Below, in pieces: positions 36,457 through 45,280 of a DNA stretch of 64,000 nucleotides. Below the pieces are notes generated by a model. It ran no database searches, had not been told where the DNA came from, and saw only the letters and a program-made list of their open reading frames with translations. The DNA comes from Brevibacterium sp. W7.2 (GTDB taxonomy: Bacteria; Actinomycetota; Actinomycetes; Actinomycetales; Brevibacteriaceae). Each line of letters opens with the position of its first letter. Within the stretch, counting starts at the first letter, position 1. The position numbers and the translations under genes are program-made. Location of the stretch: NCBI RefSeq assembly GCF_018137945.1, contig NZ_CP073089.1, positions 3,472,001 through 3,536,000 on the forward strand, written 5' to 3'.

Positions 36457-36827
36457 ACGGGGACTTCGGCTTCGAGGAGGATGCGCTGAGCCTGTGAGCC
36501 GAGGATGAACTTCCCGATCGCCGAGCGCTTCCGCAGCCCGATGACGATGAGCTGGGCGTCATGCTCGGCGGCGAGGTCGTTGAGGGTGCCCGGCACGTCG
36601 TCCTCGTGGTCGGGCTGGAGGACGCTGACGGCGACACCAGACTCCTCGCCGAGGGCGACGATGCGATCGATGTCGTCCTGGTCGATCTCGGTGGGAGCGC
36701 CGCTGGCTCCGCGTCGCTGGGAGTTGACGACGACCGCGCTCGAGGAGCGCAGTGCCGCCTCCGCGAATCCCGCACGCAGTGCCGCTTCGCCCTCCGGGGC
36801 AGGAAGATAGCCGATGAGTATCGTCAT
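36438..36827 (-). CDS. Universal stress protein (UspA) family
   Basis: 129-residue single Usp domain. The start MTILIGYLPAPEGEAALRA and the nucleotide-site region LIVIGLRKRSAIGKFILGSQ followed by AQRILLEAEVPVLT are typical; the GxxG-9-G(S/T) ATP loop is present in form GLRKRSAIGKFILGS. ATG at 36827. Convergent with the FAD/Fe-S oxidase gene. Its 3' end is tandemly repeated. Confidence 0.9.
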   Translation of the reverse strand: MTILIGYLPAPEGEAALRAGFAEAALRSSSAVVVNSQRRGASGAPTEIDQDDIDRIVALGEESGVAVSVLQPDHEDDVPGTLNDLAAEHDAQLIVIGLRKRSAIGKFILGSQAQRILLEAEVPVLTAKA

Positions 36828-36871
36828 GGGTTCAAGTATATGGATGACCGCACGGGCGGTTCACCGCGCGG

Positions 36872-37831
36872 TCACTTCCCGGACACCTCGGCGTTGCACA
36901 TCGCGTCGACCCGGGTTCGCAGCGCGCGCAGTTCGGCGATGAGCTCACCGGGCGCGATGATCCGGCAGGCGGCGGGGATGCTCCCGGTCAGCGCGGCCGC
37001 CCATCGCAGGTCGGTGACCCCGAACTCGATGCGCACACCGCCGGGCACCTCGGTGATCGTCGCGGCCCGGGTCGGGAACCAGGACTCGGCCTCGCTCTTG
37101 ACAGCATCGACGTCGAGGATGACCGTGTGCTCGTACGCGGCGGCGGTGACGGCGCGCCGGACGGCCGCCTCGGCGTCGGGGACCGTGCGGGCCGGGATCG
37201 GAAACGTCGTCGCCCGGACCGCGCTCATCCGGTCGAGGCGGAAGACGCGCCAGTCCTCGCGGTCGAGGTCCCAGCCGAAGAGGTACCAGTGGGCCCCGAG
37301 CACGACGAGCTGGGCGGGTTCGACGCGACGTTGCTCCGCCTCGGCGTCGGTCCACGGCTTCGCATACGCGAACGTCACGCGGTGGCGGGAGGAGATCGCC
37401 GAGGCGATCGTCACGACGGTCTCGTGGTCGACGTCGGGTGCGTGGCCGGGGGCGACGGTGACCGCGGTCTCGACGGCACGGACCGTCGCGGCCATCGTCG
37501 GCGGCAGCATCGTTGTCAGCTTCCGCCCGGCCGACTCGGCGGTCGCCGTGCTCAGTCCGGCCCCGCGCAGGAGGGCGAGTCCGAGGCCGGTGGCCATCGC
37601 CTCCCCGGCCGCCAGCTGCAGCGGCGGGAGCAGGGTCCGGCTGTGCGCACGGTAGCCGCCGGCGACGCCGGGCGCCGCGTCGATGGCATACCCGAGATCA
37701 CGCAGCGCCGTGATGTCCCGGCGCACCGTGCGTGTGGTGACGCCGAATTCGGCGGCGAGCTCGGCCGCGGTGAGACCGCGCCCGGAGCTCAGCAGCGCGA
37801 GCATGCGCAGCAGTCTGACCTCGGTTCGCAT
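36872..37831 (-). CDS. WYL-domain transcriptional regulator (DeoR-type HTH)
   Basis: 319 residues. The N-terminal HTH reads LTAAELAAEFGVTTRTVRRD (residues about 20-39), followed by a PafC-like WYL domain with HWYLFGWDLDREDWRVFRLD in the centre. ATG at 37831 immediately adjoins a palindrome. WYL proteins sense small ligands or nucleic-acid signals and regulate neighbouring genes. The divergent DinB-family gene at 37921 is the likely target. Confidence 0.92.
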   Translation of the reverse strand: MRTEVRLLRMLALLSSGRGLTAAELAAEFGVTTRTVRRDITALRDLGYAIDAAPGVAGGYRAHSRTLLPPLQLAAGEAMATGLGLALLRGAGLSTATAESAGRKLTTMLPPTMAATVRAVETAVTVAPGHAPDVDHETVVTIASAISSRHRVTFAYAKPWTDAEAEQRRVEPAQLVVLGAHWYLFGWDLDREDWRVFRLDRMSAVRATTFPIPARTVPDAEAAVRRAVTAAAYEHTVILDVDAVKSEAESWFPTRAATITEVPGGVRIEFGVTDLRWAAALTGSIPAACRIIAPGELIAELRALRTRVDAMCNAEVSGK

Positions 37832-37850
37832 GCGGACATCATATGTCCGC
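37832..37850. promoter_or_regulatory. GCGGACA-5-TGTCCGC palindrome, candidate WYL-regulator operator
   Basis: Perfect seven-base arms around TCATA, placed directly at the 5' edge of the WYL gene and 70 bases before the divergent DinB gene. The position would let one bound dimer repress both promoters. Confidence 0.65.
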
Positions 37851-37920
37851 AAAACCGCAGACGCTTGTGGTGTTCGATCAGTGCCAACTGTCCGACCGCT
37901 CAACCGCCAAGGAGTCAGCC

Positions 37921-38526
37921 ATGCCGTTCTTCGCCCCGTCCGTGACCACCGAAGCCGACGCCCTCTTCTCGTTCCTCGAGCAGCAGTGCGGGCAGCTGCG
38001 GCTCACCGCCCTCGACCTCACCGAGGAGCAGGCGCGCAGCACGCCCACGGTCAGCGCCCTGTCGATCATGGGGCTGCTCGCCCACAGCGCCCAGGTCGTC
38101 TACAGCTGGCTGCAGCAGGTCCGCCGTCCGGACTTCGTCCCCACCGAGGCCGACTACGCCGCGTTCAATGCGGAGCTCGGGCTCTCCGGCTCATTCGACG
38201 GCGGGACCCTGCCGGACCAGACACTCGCCGAGGTGCTCGCCGCCTTCGACCGCGCCGTCACCGAGATCGCCGCCGCCCGCCGCGACGTCGCGGACTCCGG
38301 CATCGACCTCGACACACGGGTGACCGTGGCCAATCCGTGGATGCCGCCGGACTTCGACATGAGTCTGCGCTGGATCCTCAACCACCTGACGACGGAGATC
38401 GCCCGGCACGCCGGTCATGCCGACATCATCCGCGAATCCCTCGACGGTGCGATCTCCTACCAGCTCAACGCCCAGGCCGAGGGCCAGCCGTGGCCGCCGG
38501 AGGGCTGGGGCGGAGACGAGAGCTGA
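37921..38526 (+). CDS. DinB/DUF664-family protein
   Basis: 201-residue four-helix-bundle protein of the DinB superfamily. Potential metal-ligand histidines are seen in MGLLAHSAQVVYSWL (near residue 58) and in LRWILNHLTTEIARHAGHAD (near 160), as expected for this fold. Many actinobacterial members are thiol-dependent transferases or hydrolases using mycothiol or bacillithiol; the activity here is not known. AAGGAG precedes ATG at 37921. Likely controlled by the divergent WYL regulator. Confidence 0.88.
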   Translation: MPFFAPSVTTEADALFSFLEQQCGQLRLTALDLTEEQARSTPTVSALSIMGLLAHSAQVVYSWLQQVRRPDFVPTEADYAAFNAELGLSGSFDGGTLPDQTLAEVLAAFDRAVTEIAAARRDVADSGIDLDTRVTVANPWMPPDFDMSLRWILNHLTTEIARHAGHADIIRESLDGAISYQLNAQAEGQPWPPEGWGGDES

Positions 38527-38616
38527 GCCCCGACGCACATCGGCACCCGCGCCCCGTGACGACTCGCTGTGCAGGACGAGTCGGACGGGTTCAGGGTGCC
38601 GATGCGGATCGGGGCT
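38526..38616. terminator. Long hairpin between convergent dinB-like and aceB genes
   Basis: Arms 38526-38548 and 38594-38616 pair except for a five-base internal bulge, with a second CGACTCG/CGAGTCG stem inside. Suitable as a bidirectional terminator. Confidence 0.65.
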
Positions 38617-38682
38617 GAGCTCTTCAGTTGTGCGGGCCGGTCGAACCGGGCCGGTTGAACGGGGCCGGTCGAGCCGAAGGGC

Positions 38683-40287
38683 TCAGGCGGCGTGGACGGC
38701 GCCCTTGGCCACCCGGTCGACGAGGTGCTCGGTGTAGGCCGGGACCGTGAGGTACTCGGGGAACTCGTCGGTCAGGGCACTGGCACGGAAGATCTCGACC
38801 GCCTCGGCGAGGTGGTCAGCGGGCTGCTGCTCGAGGACGGCGAGCTCCTCACCGAGGTAGCGCTCGACGAGCTCACGGGTCACCTGCTGTCCGTTGTCGA
38901 GGGTCACCTCGTGGTGGATCCACTGCCAGATCTGCGAACGGGAGATCTCCGCGGTCGAGACGTCCTCGAGGAGGTTCTCGAGCGCGACGTTGCCGTTGCC
39001 GCCGAGCCACTCGTTGAGGTAGCCGATGGCGACGCGGATGTTGACCCGCACCCCCTCCTCGGTGACGATCGGCTCGAGACCGGTGATGTCGAGGAGATGC
39101 TCGGCGCACGCGCGGACGTCGGGTCGCAGGTTGTCCAACTGGTGCGGACGCTCACCGAGGGCGGCATCGTAGACGGCGAGCGCGGCGGGCACGAGGCCGG
39201 GATCGGCCACCCACGTGCCGTCGAATCCCTGCCAGGCCTCCCGGGCCTTGTCCTCGCGCATCCGCGCGAACTCGGAGGCGACGAAGGCCTCGTCCGGGTG
39301 GTCGGTCATGAGGTTGCTCATCGTGCCGATCGCGTGGGCTCCGCGGCGGTGGCACGTCCACACGAGGCGGTCGGTGAACGCCTTCATCAGCGGCAGCGCG
39401 TTCGTCAGGCGCTCCCGGTCGGGGAGGACGAACTCCGGGGAGTGGCGGAGGTTCTTGACGACGGAGAAGAGGTAGTCCCAGCCGGCGGCCTGGAGGCCGG
39501 CGCAGTGGTCGCGCAGCTCCCAGAGGATCTCCTCCATGTGGAACGCGGCGTCGATCGTCTCGATGTGCACGGTCGCGCGGATCGTGCCCTGGTCGATGCC
39601 GAGTGCCTCCTGGGCGAAGACGAAGATCTGATTCCACAGGCGGGCCTCGAGCGAGGACTCGAGCTTCGGGAGGTTGAAGTACGGTCCCGATCCGGAGTCG
39701 ATGAGCTGCTTCGCATTGTGGAAGAAGTAGAGGCCGAAGTCGACGAGCGCCCCGATCGCCGGCGACTGCTCGCCGCTCTCAGCGGTGACGATGAGGTGCT
39801 TCTCCGGCAGGTGCCAGCCGCGGGGGCGCATGCCGATCGTCGGCTGGTTGCGGTTGCTCACCCCGGGCAGCCGATCGCGGATCGCGAGGTACAGGGCGTG
39901 CTGACCGCCGATCATGTTCGCCCACGTCGGGGACGTCGAGTCCTCGAAGTCCGCGAGCCACACCTTGGCCTGGGAGTTGAGCGCTGCGACGACCTCGGGT
40001 TCGGTCACCGGGCCGACGAGTTCGACGCGGCGGTCCTCGAGTCCCGGGGCGCTCGTCGACCCGGCGACCTGCCAGGTGCGGTCGGCGCGGACGGCTGCGT
40101 AGTCGGGGGTGAACCGGGGCAGCGTGCCGTCGTTCATCACGGCCGCACGGTTGTCGCGCTTGGCGAGCAGAGCGCCGAGGCGGTCACCGAACTTCTCGTG
40201 CAGGTCGGCGACGAAGTCGAGCGCGTCTGCGGTGAGGATCGCGTCGGAACCGGAGTCGAGAGGGGCGTTGATCGTGATGCGTGACAT
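38683..40287 (-). CDS. aceB: Malate synthase A
   Basis: Glyoxylate-bypass enzyme condensing glyoxylate and acetyl-CoA to malate. 534 residues, the size of malate synthase A rather than the about 720-residue form G. Marks: VWLADFEDSTSPTWANMIGG, MRPRGWHLPEKH, ATVHIETIDAAFHMEEILWE and RGAHAIGTMSNLM. ATG at 40287. Downstream of aceA on the same strand, with a hairpin between, so each may have its own transcript. Confidence 0.97.
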   Translation of the reverse strand: MSRITINAPLDSGSDAILTADALDFVADLHEKFGDRLGALLAKRDNRAAVMNDGTLPRFTPDYAAVRADRTWQVAGSTSAPGLEDRRVELVGPVTEPEVVAALNSQAKVWLADFEDSTSPTWANMIGGQHALYLAIRDRLPGVSNRNQPTIGMRPRGWHLPEKHLIVTAESGEQSPAIGALVDFGLYFFHNAKQLIDSGSGPYFNLPKLESSLEARLWNQIFVFAQEALGIDQGTIRATVHIETIDAAFHMEEILWELRDHCAGLQAAGWDYLFSVVKNLRHSPEFVLPDRERLTNALPLMKAFTDRLVWTCHRRGAHAIGTMSNLMTDHPDEAFVASEFARMREDKAREAWQGFDGTWVADPGLVPAALAVYDAALGERPHQLDNLRPDVRACAEHLLDITGLEPIVTEEGVRVNIRVAIGYLNEWLGGNGNVALENLLEDVSTAEISRSQIWQWIHHEVTLDNGQQVTRELVERYLGEELAVLEQQPADHLAEAVEIFRASALTDEFPEYLTVPAYTEHLVDRVAKGAVHAA

Positions 40288-40369
40288 GGGACTTCTCCTC
40301 ACTCGTCGTGAGTGCTGTGCGGGACTGATGAGATGGTGATGGTGCGGGGCTGGGGAAGTAGGAGGTGCC

Positions 40370-40418
40370 GGCGCGGATCGGCGGTGCAAACCCCGTGAAA
40401 ACACCGTCGATCCGCGCC
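40370..40418 (-). terminator. Hairpin after aceA
   Basis: GGCGCGGATCGGCGGTG (40370-40386) pairs with 40402-40418 with one mismatch over a 15-base loop. It lies between the aceA stop and the aceB start. Confidence 0.65.
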
Positions 40419-40439
40419 GAGTCTGTGGGCCGGATCGGC

Positions 40440-41723
40440 TCAGTGGAACTGAGCCTCTTCGGTCGACCCGGACAGGGCCAGCGTCGAGCCCTCCGGGTTG
40501 ACGGCGGTCGAGACGAGGTCGAAGTAGCCGGTGCCGACCTCGCGCTGGTGCTTCGTCGCGGTGTAGCCGCGGTCCTCGGCGGCGAACTCGCGCTCCTGCA
40601 GCTCGACGTAGGCCTTCATCTGCTCACGGGCGTAGCCGTGGGCGAGGTCGAACATCGAGTAGTTGAGGGCGTGGAAGCCGGCGAGGGTGATGAACTGGAA
40701 CTTGTAGCCCATCGCACCGAGTTCGCGCTGGAACTTCGCGATCGTGTCGTCGTCGAGGTGCTTCTTCCAGTTGAACGACGGCGAGCAGTTGTACGCGAGC
40801 ATCTGGTCCGGGTGCTCGGCATGGATCGCCTCGGCGAACTGCTTCGCGATCTCGAGATCCGGCAGCGACGTCTCCATCCACAGCAGATCCGAGTACGGAG
40901 CGTACGCGTTGCCGCGGGCGATGCAGGCCTCGAGGCCGTTGCGGACCTTGTAGTAGCCCTCCGCGGTGCGCTCCCCGGTGAGGAAGGGCTTGTCGCGCTC
41001 GTCGACGTCGGTGGTGATCAGGGTCGCGGCGTCGGCATCGGTGCGGGCGATGATCACCGAGGGGACGTTCTCGACGTCGGCGGCCAGGCGGGCCGACTGG
41101 AGGGTGCGGATGTGCTGCGAGGTCGGGATGAGGACCTTGCCGCCGAGGTGGCCGCACTTCTTCTCGCTCGCGAGCTGATCCTCCCAGTGGACACCGGCCG
41201 CACCCGAGTTGATCATGCCCTTCATGAGCTCGAAGGCGTTGAGCGGGCCGCCGAAGCCGGCCTCGGCGTCGGCGACGATCGGGACCATCCAGTCCTCGAC
41301 GGTCTGCACGCCTTCGGCATGCTCGATCTGGTCGGCGCGCATCAGGGCGTTGTTGATGCGGCGGACGACCGCGGGCACCGAGTTCGCCGGGTAGATCGAC
41401 TGGTCCGGGTAGGTGTGGCCGGAGAGGTTCGCGTCGGCGGCGACCTGCCAGCCGGAGAGGTAGATGGCCTTGAGCCCGGCCTTGACCTGCTGAACGGCCT
41501 GGTTGCCGGTGAGCGCGCCGAGGGCGTTGACGAAGTCGAGATCGTGGAGTTCCTCCCAGAGCTTCTCGGCTCCGCGACGGGCCAGCGTGTGCTCCTCGAT
41601 GACGGATCCGCGCAGCTTGACGACATCCTCGGGCGAGTACTCGCGGGCGACTCCCTGCCACCGGGGGTTGGTCGCCCAGTCGCGGCGGATCGCTTCGATG
41701 TCGTGCAGTTCGTTGGCGCTCAT
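40440..41723 (-). CDS. aceA: Isocitrate lyase
   Basis: Splits isocitrate to glyoxylate and succinate. 427 residues, usual length. The catalytic signature is visible as [18 protein letters not shown] (KKCGH), with [12 protein letters not shown] before it and [18 protein letters not shown] for metal binding. ATG at 41723. Divergent from the RamB-like regulator; the 183-bp gap has a GlxR-like site and an AGAATATTCT palindrome. Confidence 0.97.
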   Translation of the reverse strand: MSANELHDIEAIRRDWATNPRWQGVAREYSPEDVVKLRGSVIEEHTLARRGAEKLWEELHDLDFVNALGALTGNQAVQQVKAGLKAIYLSGWQVAADANLSGHTYPDQSIYPANSVPAVVRRINNALMRADQIEHAEGVQTVEDWMVPIVADAEAGFGGPLNAFELMKGMINSGAAGVHWEDQLASEKKCGHLGGKVLIPTSQHIRTLQSARLAADVENVPSVIIARTDADAATLITTDVDERDKPFLTGERTAEGYYKVRNGLEACIARGNAYAPYSDLLWMETSLPDLEIAKQFAEAIHAEHPDQMLAYNCSPSFNWKKHLDDDTIAKFQRELGAMGYKFQFITLAGFHALNYSMFDLAHGYAREQMKAYVELQEREFAAEDRGYTATKHQREVGTGYFDLVSTAVNPEGSTLALSGSTEEAQFH

Positions 41724-41808
41724 TGTTCTCACTCCTGATTGCTTGCCGAGGTGGTTCGTGTCATCCATCTTGGTGGGGCCGCAAGGGGTGCGACAGAGGA
41801 AAGTGGGA

Positions 41809-41866
41809 AGAATATTCTGCGCTTTTCCCATTGGTGAAAAATCTCAGTTCTGTCATACTGGTCACA
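41809..41866. promoter_or_regulatory. GlxR/CRP-like site and palindrome in the aceA-ramB gap
   Basis: TGTCATACTGGTCACA (41851-41866) fits the CRP/GlxR pattern TGTGA-N6-TCACA with one mismatch. AGAATATTCT at 41809-41818 is a perfect 10-bp palindrome. Both could mediate carbon-source control of the divergent aceA and ramB-like promoters. No exact RamB consensus was found. Confidence 0.5.
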
Positions 41867-41906
41867 CTCGCGCATCACTCGCCGATTCGACGCCTCGGAG
41901 GCCGTT

Positions 41907-43358
41907 GTGACAAGCACACAGACGCAGGGAACCGATCTCGACCAGCCCGTCGACAGCCTCAGCATCGGCAGAAGAATCCGATTTTTTCGCAAACAGGCGG
42001 GGATGACGCTGAGCGAGCTCGGGGAGAGGGTGGGGCGTGCGGCCTCGCAGATCTCGACGATCGAGAACGGCAAGCGGGAAACTTCTGTCACGCTCCTCGC
42101 CGCGATCGCAGCGGCGCTCGGCACCGAGGTCGCCGAGCTCATCGACCCGACTCCCGTCGACGGTCGGCAGGCGCTCGAGCTCGAGGCCGAACGCAATCAG
42201 GCCTCGCCGATGTACTCCTCGCTCGGCCTGCCGCAGGTGCGCATCAAGTCCCTGCCGCAGGATGCGCTCGAGGCGATCGTCGGACTTCAGCGGCAGCTCG
42301 CCGAGGTGCTCACCCGGAGAGCGGCGACCCCGGAGGAGGCTCGGCGGGCCAACCGGGAGCTGCGGGAGATGATGCGCGAGAAGAACAACTACTTCGCCGA
42401 TCTCGAGAAGCAGGCCGCCGAGCTGCTCAGCCTCGCCGGGTACGAATCGGGAACGGTGTCGCAGCGGGAGACGGCGACGATCGCCGAGAAGCTCGGCTTC
42501 AGCCTCCACTACGTCTCGGATCTGCCGAGTTCGACCCGGTCGATCTCCGACACGGCGAACCGCCGCATCTACCTGCCCAACGCAGATGCCGCATTCGATC
42601 CGCGCACGCACCTGCTCACGAGCCTCGCCCCGCATGTGCTCGGCCATGATTCGCCGAAGGACTTCCATGAGTTCCTCCAGCAGCGCGTCGAGGCGAACTA
42701 CCTCGCCGCAGCCGTGCTGCTGCCGGAGAGTGAGGCCGTGCCCGTGCTCACCGAGGCCAAGCGCAAGCGGCAGCTGTCCGTCGAATACCTCCGCGACATG
42801 TTCGGCGTCGGCTACGAGACCGCGGCGCACCGGTTCACCAACCTCGCGACCGAGCACCTCGACCTGCCCGTCCACTTCATGAAGGTCCACACCTCGGGGA
42901 CGATCCACAAGGCGTACTCGAACGACGGCCTGCCGTTCCCCACCGATCCGCTCGGGGCGATCGAAGGGCAGTTCGCGTGCAAGCGCTTCACCTCGCGCAC
43001 GGTGTTCCGCGTCGCCGACCGGTTCAGCCCGTACTACCAGTACACCGACACCCCGCAGGGCTCGTTCTGGTGCACCGCCCGGGTGCTGCCCGGCGGTGAC
43101 TTCGCGATCAGCGTCGGCGTCCCCTTCGCCCACGTCAAGTGGTTCGAGGGTCGGGAGTCGCCGATCCGTTCGCAGTCGCGCTGCCCGGACCCCTCATGCT
43201 GCCGGACGGCCCCGGACGACCTCGCCGCGAAGTGGGAGGACAACTCGCTGCCGTCGGCGAAGATGCACGCCTCGCTGCTCGCCGCCGTCCCACCCGGTGC
43301 GGTCCCCGGCGTCGACGACACCGAGGTCTTCGAGTTCCTCGAACGCCACTCGGGCTGA
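41907..43358 (+). CDS. RamB-like XRE-family regulator
   Basis: 483 residues, GTG start at 41907. An XRE helix-turn-helix at about residues 18-75 (RRIRFFRKQAGMTLSELGER, ASQISTIENGKRET) is followed by a long linker, a degenerate IrrE-like part (LAPHVLGHDSPKDFHEFLQQ) and a C-terminal short-chain fatty-acid regulator domain with a Cys-rich CPDPSCC element. The same architecture occurs in RamB and related acetate regulators. Divergence from aceA supports a role in acetate or fatty-acid control of the glyoxylate bypass. Confidence 0.9.
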   Translation: MTSTQTQGTDLDQPVDSLSIGRRIRFFRKQAGMTLSELGERVGRAASQISTIENGKRETSVTLLAAIAAALGTEVAELIDPTPVDGRQALELEAERNQASPMYSSLGLPQVRIKSLPQDALEAIVGLQRQLAEVLTRRAATPEEARRANRELREMMREKNNYFADLEKQAAELLSLAGYESGTVSQRETATIAEKLGFSLHYVSDLPSSTRSISDTANRRIYLPNADAAFDPRTHLLTSLAPHVLGHDSPKDFHEFLQQRVEANYLAAAVLLPESEAVPVLTEAKRKRQLSVEYLRDMFGVGYETAAHRFTNLATEHLDLPVHFMKVHTSGTIHKAYSNDGLPFPTDPLGAIEGQFACKRFTSRTVFRVADRFSPYYQYTDTPQGSFWCTARVLPGGDFAISVGVPFAHVKWFEGRESPIRSQSRCPDPSCCRTAPDDLAAKWEDNSLPSAKMHASLLAAVPPGAVPGVDDTEVFEFLERHSG

Positions 43359-43400
43359 GCCGCCTCAGCGCCCGGTTGCAGCCTGCGCGCGTTCGACGAG
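43352..43400. repeat. Partial copy of the lhgO 3' end
   Basis: GGGCTGAGCC(G)CCTCAGCGCCC and CCTGCGCGCGYTCGACGA are shared by 43352-43400 and 43718-43762 with a few small gaps. On the minus strand the left copy reads DLVERAQAATGR and a stop; the intact lhgO ends HIVERAQAAGR. The two copies bracket the small gene at 43464-43724. Confidence 0.65.
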
Positions 43401-43463
43401 ATCCTTGATCGGCCTCTGACCTGCAACTACACTGGTGGGCCCGAGCATTGAGGAGGTTGAGCG

Positions 43464-43724
43464 GTGTCCTCGTCCGAGACAGGCGCGCTGCGGCGGTTCT
43501 TCACCGCACGGCCCGAACGCCCCATCGATTTCGTCCTCACCTGGATCGGGATCTGCCTGGTTCCCGTCGTGGCGTGGCCGATCATCGGCATGCTGACGGG
43601 CAGCATGAGCGAAGGCTTCCAACGGGTCCTTCCCACGATGATCGGCGCGCCGATCGGTTCTGGGATCGCCCTCGCCGCAATCTGTGCCCTGCGGTCGACG
43701 AGCAAGCGCGATTCCGAGGGCTGA
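43464..43724 (+). CDS. Small two-segment membrane protein
   Basis: 86 residues from GTG at 43464 with AGGAGG upstream. Two hydrophobic segments (IDFVLTWIGICLVPVVAWPI, residues 21-45, and APIGSGIALAAICAL, about 62-76) are joined by a short polar loop. Resembles actinobacterial DUF-type membrane proteins, family not recognised. It lies between two partial copies of the lhgO 3' end. Confidence 0.7.
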   Translation: MSSSETGALRRFFTARPERPIDFVLTWIGICLVPVVAWPIIGMLTGSMSEGFQRVLPTMIGAPIGSGIALAAICALRSTSKRDSEG

Positions 43725-43729
43725 GCCCC

Positions 43730-45241
43730 TCAGCGCCCCGCTGCCTGCGCGCGCTCGACGATGTGCTCGGCGATCGCGAGCGCCATCGTCGCCCCTGATG
43801 CGGGCACGCTGCGGACCTGGGTGAGTCGGCCGCGGGTGGTCACGGTCAGTCCGGTGACGAGGTCGCCCTTGGCATCGATCGTCGCGGCGCGGATCCCGCG
43901 CGGTCCCGCCGTCATCTCCGCCGTGTCGAGATCGGGAGCGAAGCGCCTGATCCGCTCGACGAGCGCCGAGGTGCTCGTCGCCGACCGCACACCCTCGGCC
44001 GCGGAGCGCACATTGCGCTTCGCGAACTTCCAGAATCCGGAGAACCCGAAGGACGAGCCGAGGTCGCCGAAGTCGATGTCACGGGCCGACCCGGCATTGC
44101 GACCGAGCGCGATATGCGTGGTCGGGCCCAGCAGCAGCGCACCGTCGACGGTGCGCACGAGCATCGTCTCCTCGAGGGGATCATCCGGGTCGGGCACGGA
44201 GCCGATGATCCCGTGGACCGCCTCGGCGGCGGGCAGCACCAGCTGCGAATAGCTGCTGGCGAACGGCACGACCCGGGGTTCGGGGTCGAGGCCGGCCGCG
44301 GCGGCGAGCCGATCCGACTGGAGCCCGACGGCGACGAACACGAGGTCGAAGACCCCGGCGTCGAACTCCGCGGGCGGGGTCGGCCGGTTCCGGTCGACGG
44401 GTTTGGTGCCGGTCCATTCGTCGATCTTGTCCTCGGCGCTGCGGAACCAGTCCTTGTCCCCGAACCGGCGGTGCAGCTCTTCCCCGAGCCGGCCGCCGCG
44501 TCCGCCCCTGCCGGCCTCGACCTGCGGCTCTCCGTCGTCACCGCGATACGTGCGCGGCCGGTCGACGACCTGGTCGTCGTCGGTGTGAGGCCGTTCGCCG
44601 GGCATGGTCTCGAGGTCGGTCGAATAGCCGGTCTCGCTCGACTCAGAGCCGTCCTCGTCGTCGGTCGGGGCGTTGCGGGCGCGCACCCGCACCTCGTTGC
44701 TCATGACGTCGATGCCGGTGACCTCCGTGCCGAAGCGGAAGCGGCCCCCGGCCTCCCGGACGTCGGCGGCGAGCGCCTCGGCGAGGCTGCGATAGTCGGT
44801 GATCGCGGTATGGGGTGAGTAGAGGGCCTGCACGCCCCTGGCCTGCGGTTCGATCTCGCGCATCTCGGCTCGATCGACCACCCTCACCCCGGGCACGCCG
44901 GTCTTCTCGGCCCGGGTGAGCAGGTCCTCGAGGCGTTCGACCTCATCGGTGTCCTGGGCGATGACAAGCTGCCCGCACTCGCGCAGCGCGATCCCCTGCC
45001 CGGCGGCGTAGGGGATGAGGAGTTCGAGGCCGCGGCGGGCGAGCTTCGCCTCGAGCGTGCCCGGCGCCTCCGTCAGTCCCGCATGGACGATGCCCGCGGT
45101 GTGCCCGCTCTGGGCGGCCGCGACGCGGTCGGCGCGGTCGAGGACCGTCACCTCGGCGTCCGGGAACCGGCGGGTGATCTCACGGGCGAGAGCCACACCG
45201 ATGATGCCTGCGCCGACGGCTGCCACTCGTGAAATACTCAT
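43730..45241 (-). CDS. lhgO: L-2-hydroxyglutarate oxidase (FAD)
   Basis: DAO-family flavoprotein oxidising L-2-hydroxyglutarate to 2-oxoglutarate. FAD loop VGAGIIGVALAREITRR at residues 9-25, then RADRVAAAQSGHTAGIVHAG, and C-terminal GPTTHIALGRNA are typical of LhgO. At 503 residues it is about 100 longer than the family; a polar, Asp/Glu/Arg/Gly-rich insertion occupies about residues 191-292. Start ATG at 45241. Divergent from the methyltransferase gene with 39 bases between starts. Confidence 0.88.
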   Translation of the reverse strand: MSISRVAAVGAGIIGVALAREITRRFPDAEVTVLDRADRVAAAQSGHTAGIVHAGLTEAPGTLEAKLARRGLELLIPYAAGQGIALRECGQLVIAQDTDEVERLEDLLTRAEKTGVPGVRVVDRAEMREIEPQARGVQALYSPHTAITDYRSLAEALAADVREAGGRFRFGTEVTGIDVMSNEVRVRARNAPTDDEDGSESSETGYSTDLETMPGERPHTDDDQVVDRPRTYRGDDGEPQVEAGRGGRGGRLGEELHRRFGDKDWFRSAEDKIDEWTGTKPVDRNRPTPPAEFDAGVFDLVFVAVGLQSDRLAAAAGLDPEPRVVPFASSYSQLVLPAAEAVHGIIGSVPDPDDPLEETMLVRTVDGALLLGPTTHIALGRNAGSARDIDFGDLGSSFGFSGFWKFAKRNVRSAAEGVRSATSTSALVERIRRFAPDLDTAEMTAGPRGIRAATIDAKGDLVTGLTVTTRGRLTQVRSVPASGATMALAIAEHIVERAQAAGR

Positions 45242-45280
45242 ACAGCCATCTTGGCACCGTCGAGACGATCAAGCGAGGTG

